NCBI GenBank assembly: GCA_002482525.1
Contig: DLGC01000016.1
Location: forward strand, 66,867 to 130,866
Source of the DNA: Propionibacteriaceae bacterium UBA7704
GTDB taxonomy: Bacteria > Actinomycetota > Actinomycetes > Propionibacteriales > Propionibacteriaceae
Length of the DNA stretch: 64,000 nucleotides
Reading direction: 5' to 3'
A program made the position numbers and the translations under genes. The notes below the pieces were generated by a model. The model did not search any database. It was not told the DNA's origin and saw nothing but the letters and a program-made list of their open reading frames with translations. Shown here in pieces: positions 53,250 through 61,052 of the stretch. Each line of letters opens with the position of its first letter. Position 1 is the first letter of the stretch.

Positions 53250-53363
53250 TTGGTTAAGGCCTCACCGGCCATAGTGGCCAGCCCGGAAACTATAACGTAC
53301 GGCTTGCCGGGGCAAAAATCGGATCCCGCTGTTGCGAGACTTTCGGTTCCGTAGCATGGCCCC

Positions 53364-54785
53364 ATGGCTCAACGCACCCTCATATTGGCCGCCGGCGTCG
53401 GATCGGGACACAACAGTGCAGCGCACGCCGTGGAGCGGGCTCTGGCCGCCCACGGTGGTGGCGGTGAGGTTCGTCGCCTCGATGTGCTCGATACCACCAA
53501 TGAAGTGTTCAACAGGCTCTACGACGATGCCTACTTCACGCTGGTGGCCGAAGTGCCCTGGCTGGTCGGTTGGGGCTACGACAACCAGGACCCGCCGTTC
53601 AAGCTGGCTGCGGTGATGCGCTGGTGGGAGCAGATCAACACGGTGTCCACGGTTCGAGAGATTCGTGACTTCGAGCCCGACCTGGTGATCTGCACTCATT
53701 TCCTGCCGGCCCGGCTGGTGTCGCTGATGATCGCCCGCGGCCAGTTGCATACCCAATTGGTCGTCGTGACCACCGACTACGACTTCCAGGGCCTGTGGCT
53801 GTCGGCGCCGATCTCGCAGATATTCGTTGCTCGGGAGGAAACTCGCCAGTATCTGGTCAGCCTGGGCCTGCCCACTGATCGGGTGACGACCTCGGGAATC
53901 CCGGTGCGTCCAGAATTCAGTGAGGAGCTTGATGTTGACGACATTCGCGCCCGTCACGGGTTGTCCGCCGACCTGCCGGTGGTGCTGATCTCGGCTGGTG
54001 CAGCCGGCGGGCCGAAGACGCTTCAGGTGGTGCGTCAGACCTTGGAACTGGAGCAGGATTTCCAAGCGGTCGTGGTCTGTGGACGCAACGACGACCTCAA
54101 AACGCAGGTCGAGGCCCTGGTGGGCGCCCGGACGAACTACCACGTGCTGGGCTTCACCCAGGAGATGCCGCAGTTGATGCGGATCGCCTCGATGTTCGTC
54201 GGCAAACCCGGCGGCCTGTCGAGCTCTGAGTGCATGGCGGCGGGGCTGCCGATGGTGATCATCGATCCGATCCCAGGCCAGGAGGAGCACAACGCCGACT
54301 ACCTGCTGGAGGAGGGGGCGGCGGTTCGCTGCAACTACACCACGACCGTCGGCTACAAGATTGGGCAGCTGCTGGCTGATCCCCAGCGGCTGGCGACGAT
54401 GGCAGCCAATGCCGCTCGCATCGGTCATGCCGATGCTGCACAGGTGGTGGCGTCCACATCGTTGGCCTTGGACGCGCCGCTGTTGTGGATCAGCCGCGAC
54501 GCCCAGCGCATGATTCAGTTGACCGCCAATGAAGGCACTGAGGGATCGGTGGATCAGCCATGGGAGCGGCTGCGGACGATTGTTCACCTCGACACCGGAC
54601 GCTCGATCGCGTTGGTGGGTGAGTCGGAGTTGTTGACCCTGGGTGGACAGCCCGGGTCATCGGTGTTGGAAGTGACCAAGACCCATCTGCGTTCGTTGCG
54701 CTGGCAACCGGAGTATTACACCTTGGCCACCGCAGGTATGTGGCTGCTGGGCTCGGCGGAGAGCACCACGGTGGGAGTTCGTTAG
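53364..54785 (+). CDS. MGDG-synthase/GT28-like glycosyltransferase
   Basis: The 473-residue protein has the MGDG_synth N-terminal domain (ILAAGVGSGHNSAAHAVERAL, then DVLDTTNEVFNRLYDDAY) and a GT28 C-terminal nucleotide-sugar site (VLISAGAAGGPKTLQ, FVGKPGGLSSSECMAAGLPMVIIDPIPGQEEHNADYL). Such enzymes add glucose or galactose to diacylglycerol at the inner face of the membrane. Residues ~380-473 are an extra C-terminal domain not found in UgtP. The gene is on the opposite strand and sits inside what is usually a contiguous tRNA Glu/Asp/Phe group. Confidence 0.88.
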   Translation: MAQRTLILAAGVGSGHNSAAHAVERALAAHGGGGEVRRLDVLDTTNEVFNRLYDDAYFTLVAEVPWLVGWGYDNQDPPFKLAAVMRWWEQINTVSTVREIRDFEPDLVICTHFLPARLVSLMIARGQLHTQLVVVTTDYDFQGLWLSAPISQIFVAREETRQYLVSLGLPTDRVTTSGIPVRPEFSEELDVDDIRARHGLSADLPVVLISAGAAGGPKTLQVVRQTLELEQDFQAVVVCGRNDDLKTQVEALVGARTNYHVLGFTQEMPQLMRIASMFVGKPGGLSSSECMAAGLPMVIIDPIPGQEEHNADYLLEEGAAVRCNYTTTVGYKIGQLLADPQRLATMAANAARIGHADAAQVVASTSLALDAPLLWISRDAQRMIQLTANEGTEGSVDQPWERLRTIVHLDTGRSIALVGESELLTLGGQPGSSVLEVTKTHLRSLRWQPEYYTLATAGMWLLGSAESTTVGVR

Positions 54786-54823
54786 CTGGGGGTGTGCGAC
54801 TGAGGTTCGGCCGCCACCATTGG

Positions 54824-54896
54824 CATCCCCAACGGGATTCGAACCCGTGCTGCTGCCGTGAAAGGGCAGTGTCCTAGGCCACTAGACGATGGGGAC
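54824..54896 (-). tRNA. tRNA-Glu (TTC)
   Basis: On the minus strand GTCCCCA pairs with TGGGGAT, the anticodon loop is CTTTCAC (TTC) in stem CTGCC/GGCAG, and the T arm ACGGG-TTCGAAT-CCCGT is intact. The first pair is G:T. Confidence 0.95.
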
Positions 54897-54987
54897 CTGA
54901 GGCATCACTATACGGCCCAGACGCAGAGTCGCTCAAACCGGCCCTGACTGGGGCGTCGAAGCGGTCTGCGCTGTCCGCAGAGACGCC

Positions 54988-55020
54988 GATGGGGGCCAGG
55001 CGGAGTGCCTGACCCCCATC
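54988..55020. terminator. Hairpin after the shorter SH3 protein gene
   Basis: GATGGGGGCCAGGC (54988-55001) and GCCTGACCCCCATC (55007-55020) pair over 14 bases with one G:T. It lies 21 bases beyond the stop of the gene at 55042-55692, and has no T-run. Confidence 0.65.
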
Positions 55021-55041
55021 GCCGAGAGCGCGCGGTACGTC

Positions 55042-55692
55042 TTAGCCGTTGGTGAACGAGACGTGCACGTGATTCATGTGGTTGGCATTGGCCGAGCCCC
55101 GGTTGGGCATATGGCGCCACTTCCGGTCGGCAGTGGTCCAGATGTGTTGACGCCAGATCACGTAGTGCACGTGCAGCTTCTTGCGGTTCTTGATCAGGTA
55201 ACGCGCCACGGCATTGCCGACCTTCTTGCCCTTGGCCCTGCTCCAGGACGGGACCATGAAGTCGACGGCCCGTCCGCTGCGGTGGTCAGAGGAGTAGTTG
55301 CTCCAGCTGCGCCAGCCGCCGATGCGCTTGATGCGCGGGAAGGCGTGGCGAACCTTCAGTACGGCCACCTTGCCATGGCTCTGCAACCGGTTCAGGCTGC
55401 GAGATCCGAAGCCGGCCCTGGCGAACTTCGAGCGCACCCACACGGTGGTGCCGTGCCAGCGCACCTTGGTGTACCCCGACCGGGTCACTCCGGTGCTGCG
55501 AAGTTTGGCACCCGGTGTGACGGTCTGGACGGCCGCTGCGGTGGCCGTCGCCGACGTCCGCAGCGCGGTGTTGGTTCGCACGTACAAGGTGGTGGCATGG
55601 GCCTCGGGCGCCGAAAGGAGAGCGAGGTTTGCGGTTGTGGCTGCGGCAAGGGCCCAGGTCAGGGCGGTGCGCCGCATGGTCTTCTTGCTCAT
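55042..55692 (-). CDS. Secreted SH3 / ARB-07466-like C-terminal domain protein (short paralogue)
   Basis: ATG at 55692 gives 216 residues with a Sec signal peptide (MSKKTMRRTALTWALAAATTANLALLSAPEAHA). A bacterial SH3-like domain follows (residues ~35-88, NTALRTSATATAAAVQTVTPGAKLRSTG...). The C-terminal domain (~105-216) contains IGGWRSWSNYSSDHRSGRAVDFMVP, YVIWRQHIWTT and NHMNHVHVSF; its His/Asp pattern resembles the M15/ARB-07466-like domain of cell-wall proteins. It probably acts on peptidoglycan outside the cell. It is a shorter paralogue of the gene at 56177-57487 and both share a folded leader. Confidence 0.8.
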   Translation of the reverse strand: MSKKTMRRTALTWALAAATTANLALLSAPEAHATTLYVRTNTALRTSATATAAAVQTVTPGAKLRSTGVTRSGYTKVRWHGTTVWVRSKFARAGFGSRSLNRLQSHGKVAVLKVRHAFPRIKRIGGWRSWSNYSSDHRSGRAVDFMVPSWSRAKGKKVGNAVARYLIKNRKKLHVHYVIWRQHIWTTADRKWRHMPNRGSANANHMNHVHVSFTNG

Positions 55693-55735
55693 ACAGGGGG
55701 CTACTTTCTGGCCGCGACGGGAGCTTCTTCTCACT

Positions 55736-55799
55736 CGTTGAGGCGGGGTTGGGTGCTTCCCTGGGTTCGCGATCACGTCTCTTGTTCGTGGCCTCAACG
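55736..55799 (-). ncRNA. Candidate structured leader of the short SH3 gene
   Basis: CGTTGAGG (minus-strand sense, at 55792-55799) pairs perfectly with CCTCAACG (55736-55743). Between them are a CACG/CGTG hairpin and GGGAAGCACCC before the 3' arm. The leader of the paralogue has the same order: GGCGTTnAGG, an inner hairpin, GGGAAG-ACCC and GCCTCA. Both leaders then carry GGCCAGAAAG before the start codon. No known riboswitch core was matched. Confidence 0.4.
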
Positions 55800-55815
55800 C
55801 CGTCGACCATAGGTG

Positions 55816-55851
55816 CTTTTCTCAGGTTTCGCCAGCTGAACCTGAGAAAAG
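55816..55851. repeat. Perfect 13-bp inverted repeat upstream of the SH3 leader
   Basis: CTTTTCTCAGGTT (55816-55828) and AACCTGAGAAAAG (55839-55851) pair over 13 bases with a 10-base loop. A third partial copy, ACTGAGAAAGG, lies at 55873-55883. It could be an operator, or a terminator in the leader of the SH3 gene. Confidence 0.55.
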
Positions 55852-56131
55852 TAGCTCAACACGCCGCTGAAAACTGAGAAAGGCACAGGCTTCGACACGC
55901 CAGTATCAGAATGCCTGTGACGGTTGAATCCGCAACGACGTGACGTCCGCGAGAAACGGCAGAACCCCTGGTGGGACTGCGAAATCGTGACAGTGCTGCT
56001 CGCTCGCCGTCAGTGGGTGCGGGGTGTGGTCGGTGCTGAGGCGGGCGCGGCTGGGTGCACAGATTCTCAGAGTCAGGAGAATTGCTGCGTCAATCGTGCG
56101 CAGACGCCCTGATGGGCCCGACCTGCTGTGG
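55852..56131. other. Non-coding gap between SH3 paralogues
   Basis: About 280 bases with no coding pattern. The only structures are a GCACAGGC/GCCTGTG inverted repeat near 55884-55922 and a partial CTGAGAAA copy. It presumably holds the promoter of the short SH3 gene. Confidence 0.4.
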
Positions 56132-56161
56132 GCGACGAGGCGCGCCGTTGAGCCTCGTCGC
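56132..56161. terminator. Hairpin after the long SH3 protein gene
   Basis: GCGACGAGGC (56132-56141) and GCCTCGTCGC (56152-56161) pair perfectly over 10 bases, 15 bases beyond the stop of the gene at 56177-57487. Confidence 0.7.
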
Positions 56162-56176
56162 AGCTAACCCCTCGGG

Positions 56177-57487
56177 TTATTTCGAGCTGGGTTCGAAGGA
56201 CACGTGAACGTGATCCATGTGGTTCGCCGTGGGGGATCCGCGATCCTCCATAGCGCGCCAGGTGCCACTGTAGGGGGTCCAGATTCGTTGCCGCCAGATG
56301 ACATACGTCATGTGGAGCCGCGGACCATTCGCGATGATGTAGGCGGCTAAGGCGTCACCGAGAGCCTTGTTCGATTTGTAGGACGGAATCATGAAGTCCA
56401 CGGCCCGACCATTGGGATGGTCGGAGGAGTAGTCGCTGGAGGCGCGCCAGCCGTAGATGGTCGTAAGCTGCGGGAACTTCTGGCGGATCTCGATGACCGC
56501 AGCCTTGCCGTTGGACTCCAACCTATTCAGGCTGGTGGAGCCCAGGCTGACGGTGACTGCGGTGGACGGAACCCAGGCGGTGCTGCCATTCCAGATGACC
56601 TCGGTGTAGTTGCTCTTGGTCACCCCAGTGCCTCGCAGAGTTGCGGCCAGGGCGGCCGTCCCGATGCCATCGGCATCCGGTGCGGCGGACGCCACCAGGT
56701 GGGTCGCGGCGACCACGTACAACGTGGTGGCGCTCAACGGCAGTACATAGGCCGGATCGGTGCCCTCGACGGCCTTGAGGTAGCCGGTGATCACCCAGCC
56801 TGCTTTGTTGGCGTAGACCACCTGGCTGTAGGAGCCAGAGCTCACTCCGGTGCCAGAGACGGTTGAACCGGTGGGGATCGTCAGTTGACTGGTGGCGGAG
56901 GCCTTCGCTGCGGTGCGCAGGGCCAGGACATTAGTGGTGACGTAGTCGGCCACGGTGTCGGGAAGGGTTGAGGTGACCGTCGACAGTCGGCGGGTGGAGG
57001 CCCAGCCCTTCACGCGATCGACGATCACCCGGGTGAAGATGCCTCGGACCTTGCCCGTCACTCGCATGACGGTGCCCTTGGGGTAGGTCTTGACGGCAGT
57101 CGACCCGGCGATGGCCTGGGCGCGAACGGTCACTTTCATGGTGGCGGTCTTGTTGCCGGCCGGGCCAGTGATGCGGTTCTTCGCGGGGCGGCGGTCCTTG
57201 GTCAGGTACTTGGTGGACACGTAGGCCGTGGTGCCGTTGTAGCTGATCGGCAGCCAGCGTCCGCGGACGCGACCCACGGCGAGCACATGCTTGCCCTTGG
57301 TGAGGGTGCCTACGACGTCGGAGCTGGTGCTGCGTCCGGCGCGCACATTCAAGCTCGTCGCGGTCACGCGATAGGTGGTCTCAGTGGCTGCGCTGGCTTG
57401 GGGTGCAAAGACCAGCGCGAGTGTAGAGGTGAGTGTCGCGGACACGATCCAGCCGAGGACCGTCCGGATGCTCTTGGGGAGGTGCAT
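56177..57487 (-). CDS. Secreted multi-SH3 / ARB-07466-like C-terminal domain protein (long paralogue)
   Basis: ATG at 57487 gives 436 residues with a signal peptide ending APQASA-A. About four SH3-like repeats follow: TATSLNVRAGRSTSSDVVGTL near residue 40, MKVTVRAQAIAGSTAVKTYP, VLALRTAAKASATSQLTIP, and a VVAATHLVASAAPDADG stretch. The C-terminal ~110 residues (IYGWRASSDYSSDHPNGRAVDFMIP, YVIWRQRIWTPYSG, NHMDHVHVSFEP) are nearly the same as in the short paralogue. A wall-binding, wall-remodelling role is inferred. Starts further upstream would remove the signal peptide from the N-terminus. Confidence 0.82.
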   Translation of the reverse strand: MHLPKSIRTVLGWIVSATLTSTLALVFAPQASAATETTYRVTATSLNVRAGRSTSSDVVGTLTKGKHVLAVGRVRGRWLPISYNGTTAYVSTKYLTKDRRPAKNRITGPAGNKTATMKVTVRAQAIAGSTAVKTYPKGTVMRVTGKVRGIFTRVIVDRVKGWASTRRLSTVTSTLPDTVADYVTTNVLALRTAAKASATSQLTIPTGSTVSGTGVSSGSYSQVVYANKAGWVITGYLKAVEGTDPAYVLPLSATTLYVVAATHLVASAAPDADGIGTAALAATLRGTGVTKSNYTEVIWNGSTAWVPSTAVTVSLGSTSLNRLESNGKAAVIEIRQKFPQLTTIYGWRASSDYSSDHPNGRAVDFMIPSYKSNKALGDALAAYIIANGPRLHMTYVIWRQRIWTPYSGTWRAMEDRGSPTANHMDHVHVSFEPSSK

Positions 57488-57534
57488 CGGGTGCGGCTTC
57501 TTTCTGGCCCGGGAAGAGGACCACGTGGGGGGCC

Positions 57535-57615
57535 GGTGAGGCAGGGGCCGGGTCTTCCCCGTGGCTGACGCCACACCCGGCCGTGACTGCCTCCACCTAG
57601 CGAGACCTTAACGCC
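57535..57615 (-). ncRNA. Candidate structured leader of the long SH3 gene
   Basis: In transcript sense GGTGGAGGCAG pairs with CTGCCTCACC (10 pairs, one bulge). Nested inside are GGCCGGGT/ACCCGGCC (8 pairs) and the hairpin GTGGC-GTCA-GCCAC, with GGGGAAG at the junction. The same order of elements occurs before the short paralogue. It starts about 48 bases from the ATG. It does not match the c-di-AMP riboswitch core. Confidence 0.4.
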
Positions 57616-57727
57616 GGGCGTTCTTGCCGGGGAGACTTGTGAGTGGATTGCAAGGCGACACGCCGAGTGGAGCCAAAAAACTACAGTCGTGTAATTCGGC
57701 ACTTTCGGGGCTGGTTACAGTGGGGGC

Positions 57728-58081
57728 ATGGCGGTCACTGTTGATGCCGAACGATTCGAGGAATTGGTGGACGCCGCCTTGGGCGCGATCCCCGAAGAAC
57801 TGCTTGCCCAAGTGGAAAACCTCGCGGTGCTGATCGCCGAGGAGCCAGAGTCCGAGCTGGGTGATGTACTCGGCTACTATTCAGGAATTCCCTTGTCGCA
57901 GCGTACTTCGCAGTACTCGGGTGCCCTGCCGGACCGCATCCTGATCTTTCGAGGACCGCTGTGCCGCTGGGTGAACACCGAGGCAGAACTGGCCGAGCAG
58001 GTGCGCATCACTGTCTGGCACGAGATCGCCCACTACTTCGGAATCGACGATGCCGACCTCGACGATTGGGGCTACGCCTAG
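57728..58081 (+). CDS. Zincin-like metallopeptidase (PF06262 type)
   Basis: The 117-residue protein ends with WHEIAHYFGIDDADLDDWGYA, the HExxH zinc site (His98, His102) plus the acidic third ligand of the minimal-zincin family. The N-terminal part (AERFEELVDAALGAIPEEL) is the usual start. It is a small cytoplasmic metalloprotease-like protein without a known substrate. Its stop is convergent with the GroEL-apical-like gene. Confidence 0.88.
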   Translation: MAVTVDAERFEELVDAALGAIPEELLAQVENLAVLIAEEPESELGDVLGYYSGIPLSQRTSQYSGALPDRILIFRGPLCRWVNTEAELAEQVRITVWHEIAHYFGIDDADLDDWGYA

Positions 58082-58151
58082 CGGCTTTCGTGGCGATGCT
58101 GCGGGGTGGGAAAGTCATCTCCAGCCCCGGTTGAGCTTTCCGGGGCGCTGC

Positions 58152-58805
58152 TCAGTCCGGTAGTACCCACAACTCGCGCGCCGTACTGACCCACCGGCCG
58201 CAGCTGCCCAATGATGCCGTCGGCAGCCAGCCCATCCTCAGATCGGTCACCGAGGTCAGCGCGGCGCCGGTCAGCGCGCTGAGTTGATGTCGGTCGGCGG
58301 GCTTGCGGGCGGCCACCGCCACCGCAGTCAGGGTGTGTGCAAGCGCATTGGCCTCCACCGTTTGATAGACCTCGTCGGCCAAGGCTGCGGCGACCACTAC
58401 CAGAGGTTGGCCTGACGCATGGGCCGCAGCCACAGCGGGCAGCAGCTCGCGCATCGTGGACACCTCGCCGTCCACGATGAGGATCAGAGGGTGTTCCAGC
58501 ACGGCGTACTCGCCGAGCGTGGCGAAAGCGCCGGGGCCATGGCCGCAGGTCAGGTGGGGTGCTGCGTCCAGGCTCGGCCGCAGAGCCTCGATCTCGACAG
58601 GGTCGGCCCGGTTGTCGGGCTTCAGATCCTTGGGCTGAACATAGGACGGTGCCGCAGCGTCGGGGGCAAGGCCGGGAATGGGCCGATCCGGAGGCGAGGA
58701 TTGGGCGGCGGCGCGTCGGCGATTGGTGGTGCGGTCCCACAGATAGCCGTAGGCGACGACGGCGACGCCGAGGACGACCACGATGGTGATTCCGATCCAA
58801 TCCAC
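58152..58805 (-). CDS. Membrane-anchored protein resembling the GroEL apical domain
   Basis: GTG at 58805 gives 217 residues. Residues ~3-24 are one membrane helix (WIGITIVVVLGVAVVAYGYLW) followed by a basic stop-transfer and a Pro/Asp-rich linker. From about residue 105 the sequence tracks the GroEL apical domain: LEHPLILIVDG matches LESPFILLADK, STMRELLPAVAAAHASGQPL matches [20 protein letters not shown], and later DRHQLSALTGA and LGSCGRWV match the DRRKAML...ATLTGG and LGQAKRVV regions. Equatorial and ATP-binding domains are absent. It would hold a stand-alone apical-like domain on the inner face of the membrane. Likeness is by eye; no function is claimed. Confidence 0.65.
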   Translation of the reverse strand: MDWIGITIVVVLGVAVVAYGYLWDRTTNRRRAAAQSSPPDRPIPGLAPDAAAPSYVQPKDLKPDNRADPVEIEALRPSLDAAPHLTCGHGPGAFATLGEYAVLEHPLILIVDGEVSTMRELLPAVAAAHASGQPLVVVAAALADEVYQTVEANALAHTLTAVAVAARKPADRHQLSALTGAALTSVTDLRMGWLPTASLGSCGRWVSTARELWVLPD

Positions 58806-58911
58806 GCCTCCAGTGTGCCCGGTGTTGCCGGCACCCTGGGGCTGCGCGCTCGAAAGGTATGGTTCTTGTGCCGGGTCGCCGTGACGGCGCCGGCGAGTGG
58901 GGAGCCTGACC

Positions 58912-60192
58912 GTGACGCTGTACCGAGCGATGGTGTTGGACACCATCGGAACCACCATCGCCGACTGCGAACTGCGGGTGGACGCCGACGCCGGCATCGC
59001 GGTGCGCGGCGGCGTGGTTCTCGCCCGCGGCCCGTTTGCCGAGATGTCGGCGCGGTTCCCCGACGAACCGGTCGAGACGCTGGCCGACGGAATCATGCTG
59101 CCCGGCCTGGTCGATACCCACCTGCATGTTCCGCAGGTCAGAGCGATGGGCGGCATCGGCCTGCCGCTGCTGGGATGGCTGGAACGCTATGCGCTGCCGG
59201 AGGAGCAGCGCCTTGCTGATCGCAGCTACGCCGAGATCATTGCGGCGGAGTTCATCGATCAGCTGCTGGCGGCCGGCACGACTACGGCGCTCGCTTTCGG
59301 GGCGCATTTCGCGCCGGCAGTCGATGCGGTCTTTGCCGCCGCCGCGCAGGCGGGCGTCCGGTTGATCACCGGGCTGGTGGTGAGTGATCGCGGATTGCCT
59401 GAGGCTTTGCTCACCACGCCGGAGGACGCCTACGCGCAAGGCCTGGAGCTGGCTCAGAAATGGCACGGCACCGCGCGGCTGGGCTACGCGGTGACACCAC
59501 GGTTCTCACTGTCGGCCAGCGAGGCGATGCTGGAATCGTGCGCCGCGCTGCAACGGGCAGTGCCGGGGGCATGGTTCACCAGTCACATCAACGAGAACGA
59601 CCAGGAGATCGCCGAGGTGAAGGCGCTGTTCGGAGTGCCGGACTACCTGGCGTCCTACACCGATGCCGGACTGGTCGACGGCTCTACGGTGCTGGCTCAC
59701 AATCTGCACCCGCAGCCTTCGGAGTTGGGTGTGCTGGTCGAGCGGGGTGCGGCAGTGGCGCACTGCCCGTCCAGCAATGCGATGTTAGGTAGCGGACCTT
59801 TCGGGCTGCGACAGCACGTGGACGCCGGTGTCACCGTCAGTCTCGGCACCGACGTGGGTGCCGGCGTCGGCTTCTCGCTGCTGAGTGAAGCCCGCCACGC
59901 CTACATGACCCAACGCCAACTGGGGGAGCGCGGCTACGACCTGTCTGCTGCTCAGCTGCTGTATTTGGCTACGACGGCTGGCGCGCGTGCGCTCGGCCTG
60001 CACAACCGCATCGGCGATCTGGGCGAGGGCAAACAGTTTGATGCCATCCTCATCAACCCCTGGAACAACCCGGCCTTGATGGGAAGCCTGCGTACCAGCG
60101 ACTCCGCCGAAGCCGCGTTGGCTGCGGTCTTCACCCTCAGTGGCCCCGGCGACGTGCAACGGGTGTGGATTGGCGGCCAGCAGGTTCGCTGA
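58912..60192 (+). CDS. guaD: Guanine deaminase-like amidohydrolase
   Basis: GTG at 58912 has GTGGGGA upstream and gives 426 residues. The amidohydrolase metal motif is LVDTHLHVPQVRAMG, followed by FTSHINENDQEI, STVLAHNLHP, HCPSSNAMLGSG and the late SLGTDVGAG. HxHxPQ with SHINEN is the guanine-deaminase pattern, converting guanine to xanthine in purine salvage or catabolism. No xanthine dehydrogenase gene is adjacent. It is divergent from the GroEL-apical-like gene. Confidence 0.88.
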   Translation: MTLYRAMVLDTIGTTIADCELRVDADAGIAVRGGVVLARGPFAEMSARFPDEPVETLADGIMLPGLVDTHLHVPQVRAMGGIGLPLLGWLERYALPEEQRLADRSYAEIIAAEFIDQLLAAGTTTALAFGAHFAPAVDAVFAAAAQAGVRLITGLVVSDRGLPEALLTTPEDAYAQGLELAQKWHGTARLGYAVTPRFSLSASEAMLESCAALQRAVPGAWFTSHINENDQEIAEVKALFGVPDYLASYTDAGLVDGSTVLAHNLHPQPSELGVLVERGAAVAHCPSSNAMLGSGPFGLRQHVDAGVTVSLGTDVGAGVGFSLLSEARHAYMTQRQLGERGYDLSAAQLLYLATTAGARALGLHNRIGDLGEGKQFDAILINPWNNPALMGSLRTSDSAEAALAAVFTLSGPGDVQRVWIGGQQVR

Positions 60193-60311
60193 CCTGCGCT
60201 TGGGGCTGACCAATCGGCACGCCAACTGCGTAGAACCTCTCCGACCACACGCACGCTCGCGGTGTGCAAACCGGGCACTTGCGCAGGTAGGCTAAGCGGG
60301 CGCTTCGGCGC

Positions 60312-60384
60312 GGGCCTATAGCTCAATTGGCAGAGCAACGGACTTTTAATCCGTGGGTTCTGGGTTCGATTCCCAGTGGGCCCA
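60312..60384 (+). tRNA. tRNA-Lys (TTT)
   Basis: GGGCCTA pairs with TGGGCCC (one T:G), the D arm is GCTC-AATTGGCA-GAGC, the anticodon loop is CTTTTAA (TTT) in stem CGGAC/TCCG, and the T arm is CTGGG-TTCGATT-CCCAG. Discriminator A at 60384. Confidence 0.96.
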
Positions 60385-60493
60385 CTCATGGCGGTGCCTC
60401 TCGCCCGTGCATGCAGCGAGATGCCGACGAATACGGAAGCTGCCACTGGTGATGCCCACTCGGGCTGCAGTGTCTGTCGTCACAGACCCAGGT

Positions 60494-60650
60494 GAGTCCA
60501 TAGATCGTCTCGCCGGGTTTCGAGACGCTCACTTCGTTCGCTCCTCAACCAGCCGTGGTGGGAGCTTGTTAGCTCCTCAACGGGTGGGGAGGGTGTTTGG
60601 TCTCGTCTTTCCGGTTGGTTGAGGGGGACGCGTGGCGTCCGTCTCGAAAC
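60494..60650. repeat. Long inverted-repeat element, copy 1
   Basis: The element opens GAGTCCAT...GTTTCGAGACGCTCACTTCG, continues through CTCCTCAACCAGCCGTGGTGG and ends GGTTGGTTGAGG...CGTCTCGAAACC. GTTTCGAGACG and CGTCTCGAAAC are exact reverse complements. Two further GTCTCGAAACC end copies follow at about 60661-60706 and 60719-60765. Confidence 0.75.
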
Positions 60651-60788
60651 CGGTCTGCTTTTCCGTCGGTTGGTGGAGGGGGACGCGTGGCGTCCGTCTC
60701 GAAACCTGCTTGCTTTCCTCCGGTTGGTTGAGGAGGCCCGGAGGGCCGTCTCGAAACCTCGCAAGGTGATTCATGGGCTGTGACGGGG

Positions 60789-60985
60789 GTTTCGAGACGC
60801 TCGCTTCGTTCGCTCCTCAACCAGCCGTGGTGGGAGCTTGTTAGCTCCTCAACGGGTGGGGAGGGTGTCTGGTCTCGTCTTTCCGGTTGGCTGAGGGGGA
60901 CGCGTGGCGTCCGTCTCGAAGCCTGTGTGCTTATGCTCCGGTTGGTTGAGGAGGCCCGGAGGGCCGTCTCGAAACCTCGCAAGGT
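60789..60985. repeat. Long inverted-repeat element, copy 2
   Basis: From GTTTCGAGACGCTCGCTTCG this copy matches copy 1 almost base for base to CGTCTCGAAGCC, and is followed by one more GGTTGGTTGAGGAGGC...GTCTCGAAACC end at 60939-60985. Reading frames across it are artefacts of the repeats. Confidence 0.75.
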
Positions 60986-61052
60986 GGTTGGTGGACTGTC
61001 GCAGCTGTGCCCGGCCGCAGGATCATGCCGCAGCGCGCCGACCGGGCGTTCG

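Noticed and set aside
57488..57720. c-di-AMP (ydaO) riboswitch before the SH3 gene
   Set aside because: The gene type fits, but the conserved CCCGUCAGCUAACC core and pseudoknot sequences are not present; only a short GTCAGCCAC likeness.
58078..59466. 462-codon minus-strand frame across guaD and the GroEL-apical-like gene
   Set aside because: It runs antisense to guaD and in another frame from the GroEL-apical-like gene; composition is Arg-rich shadow type.
60569..60982. Minus-strand frame with repeated MRGFETALRASSTNR
   Set aside because: It translates the inverted-repeat DNA; the repetition in the peptide comes from the repeats.
60312..61052. Integration site (att) at tRNA-Lys
   Set aside because: No integrase and no direct repeat of the tRNA 3' end found downstream; the repeats there belong to a dispersed family.
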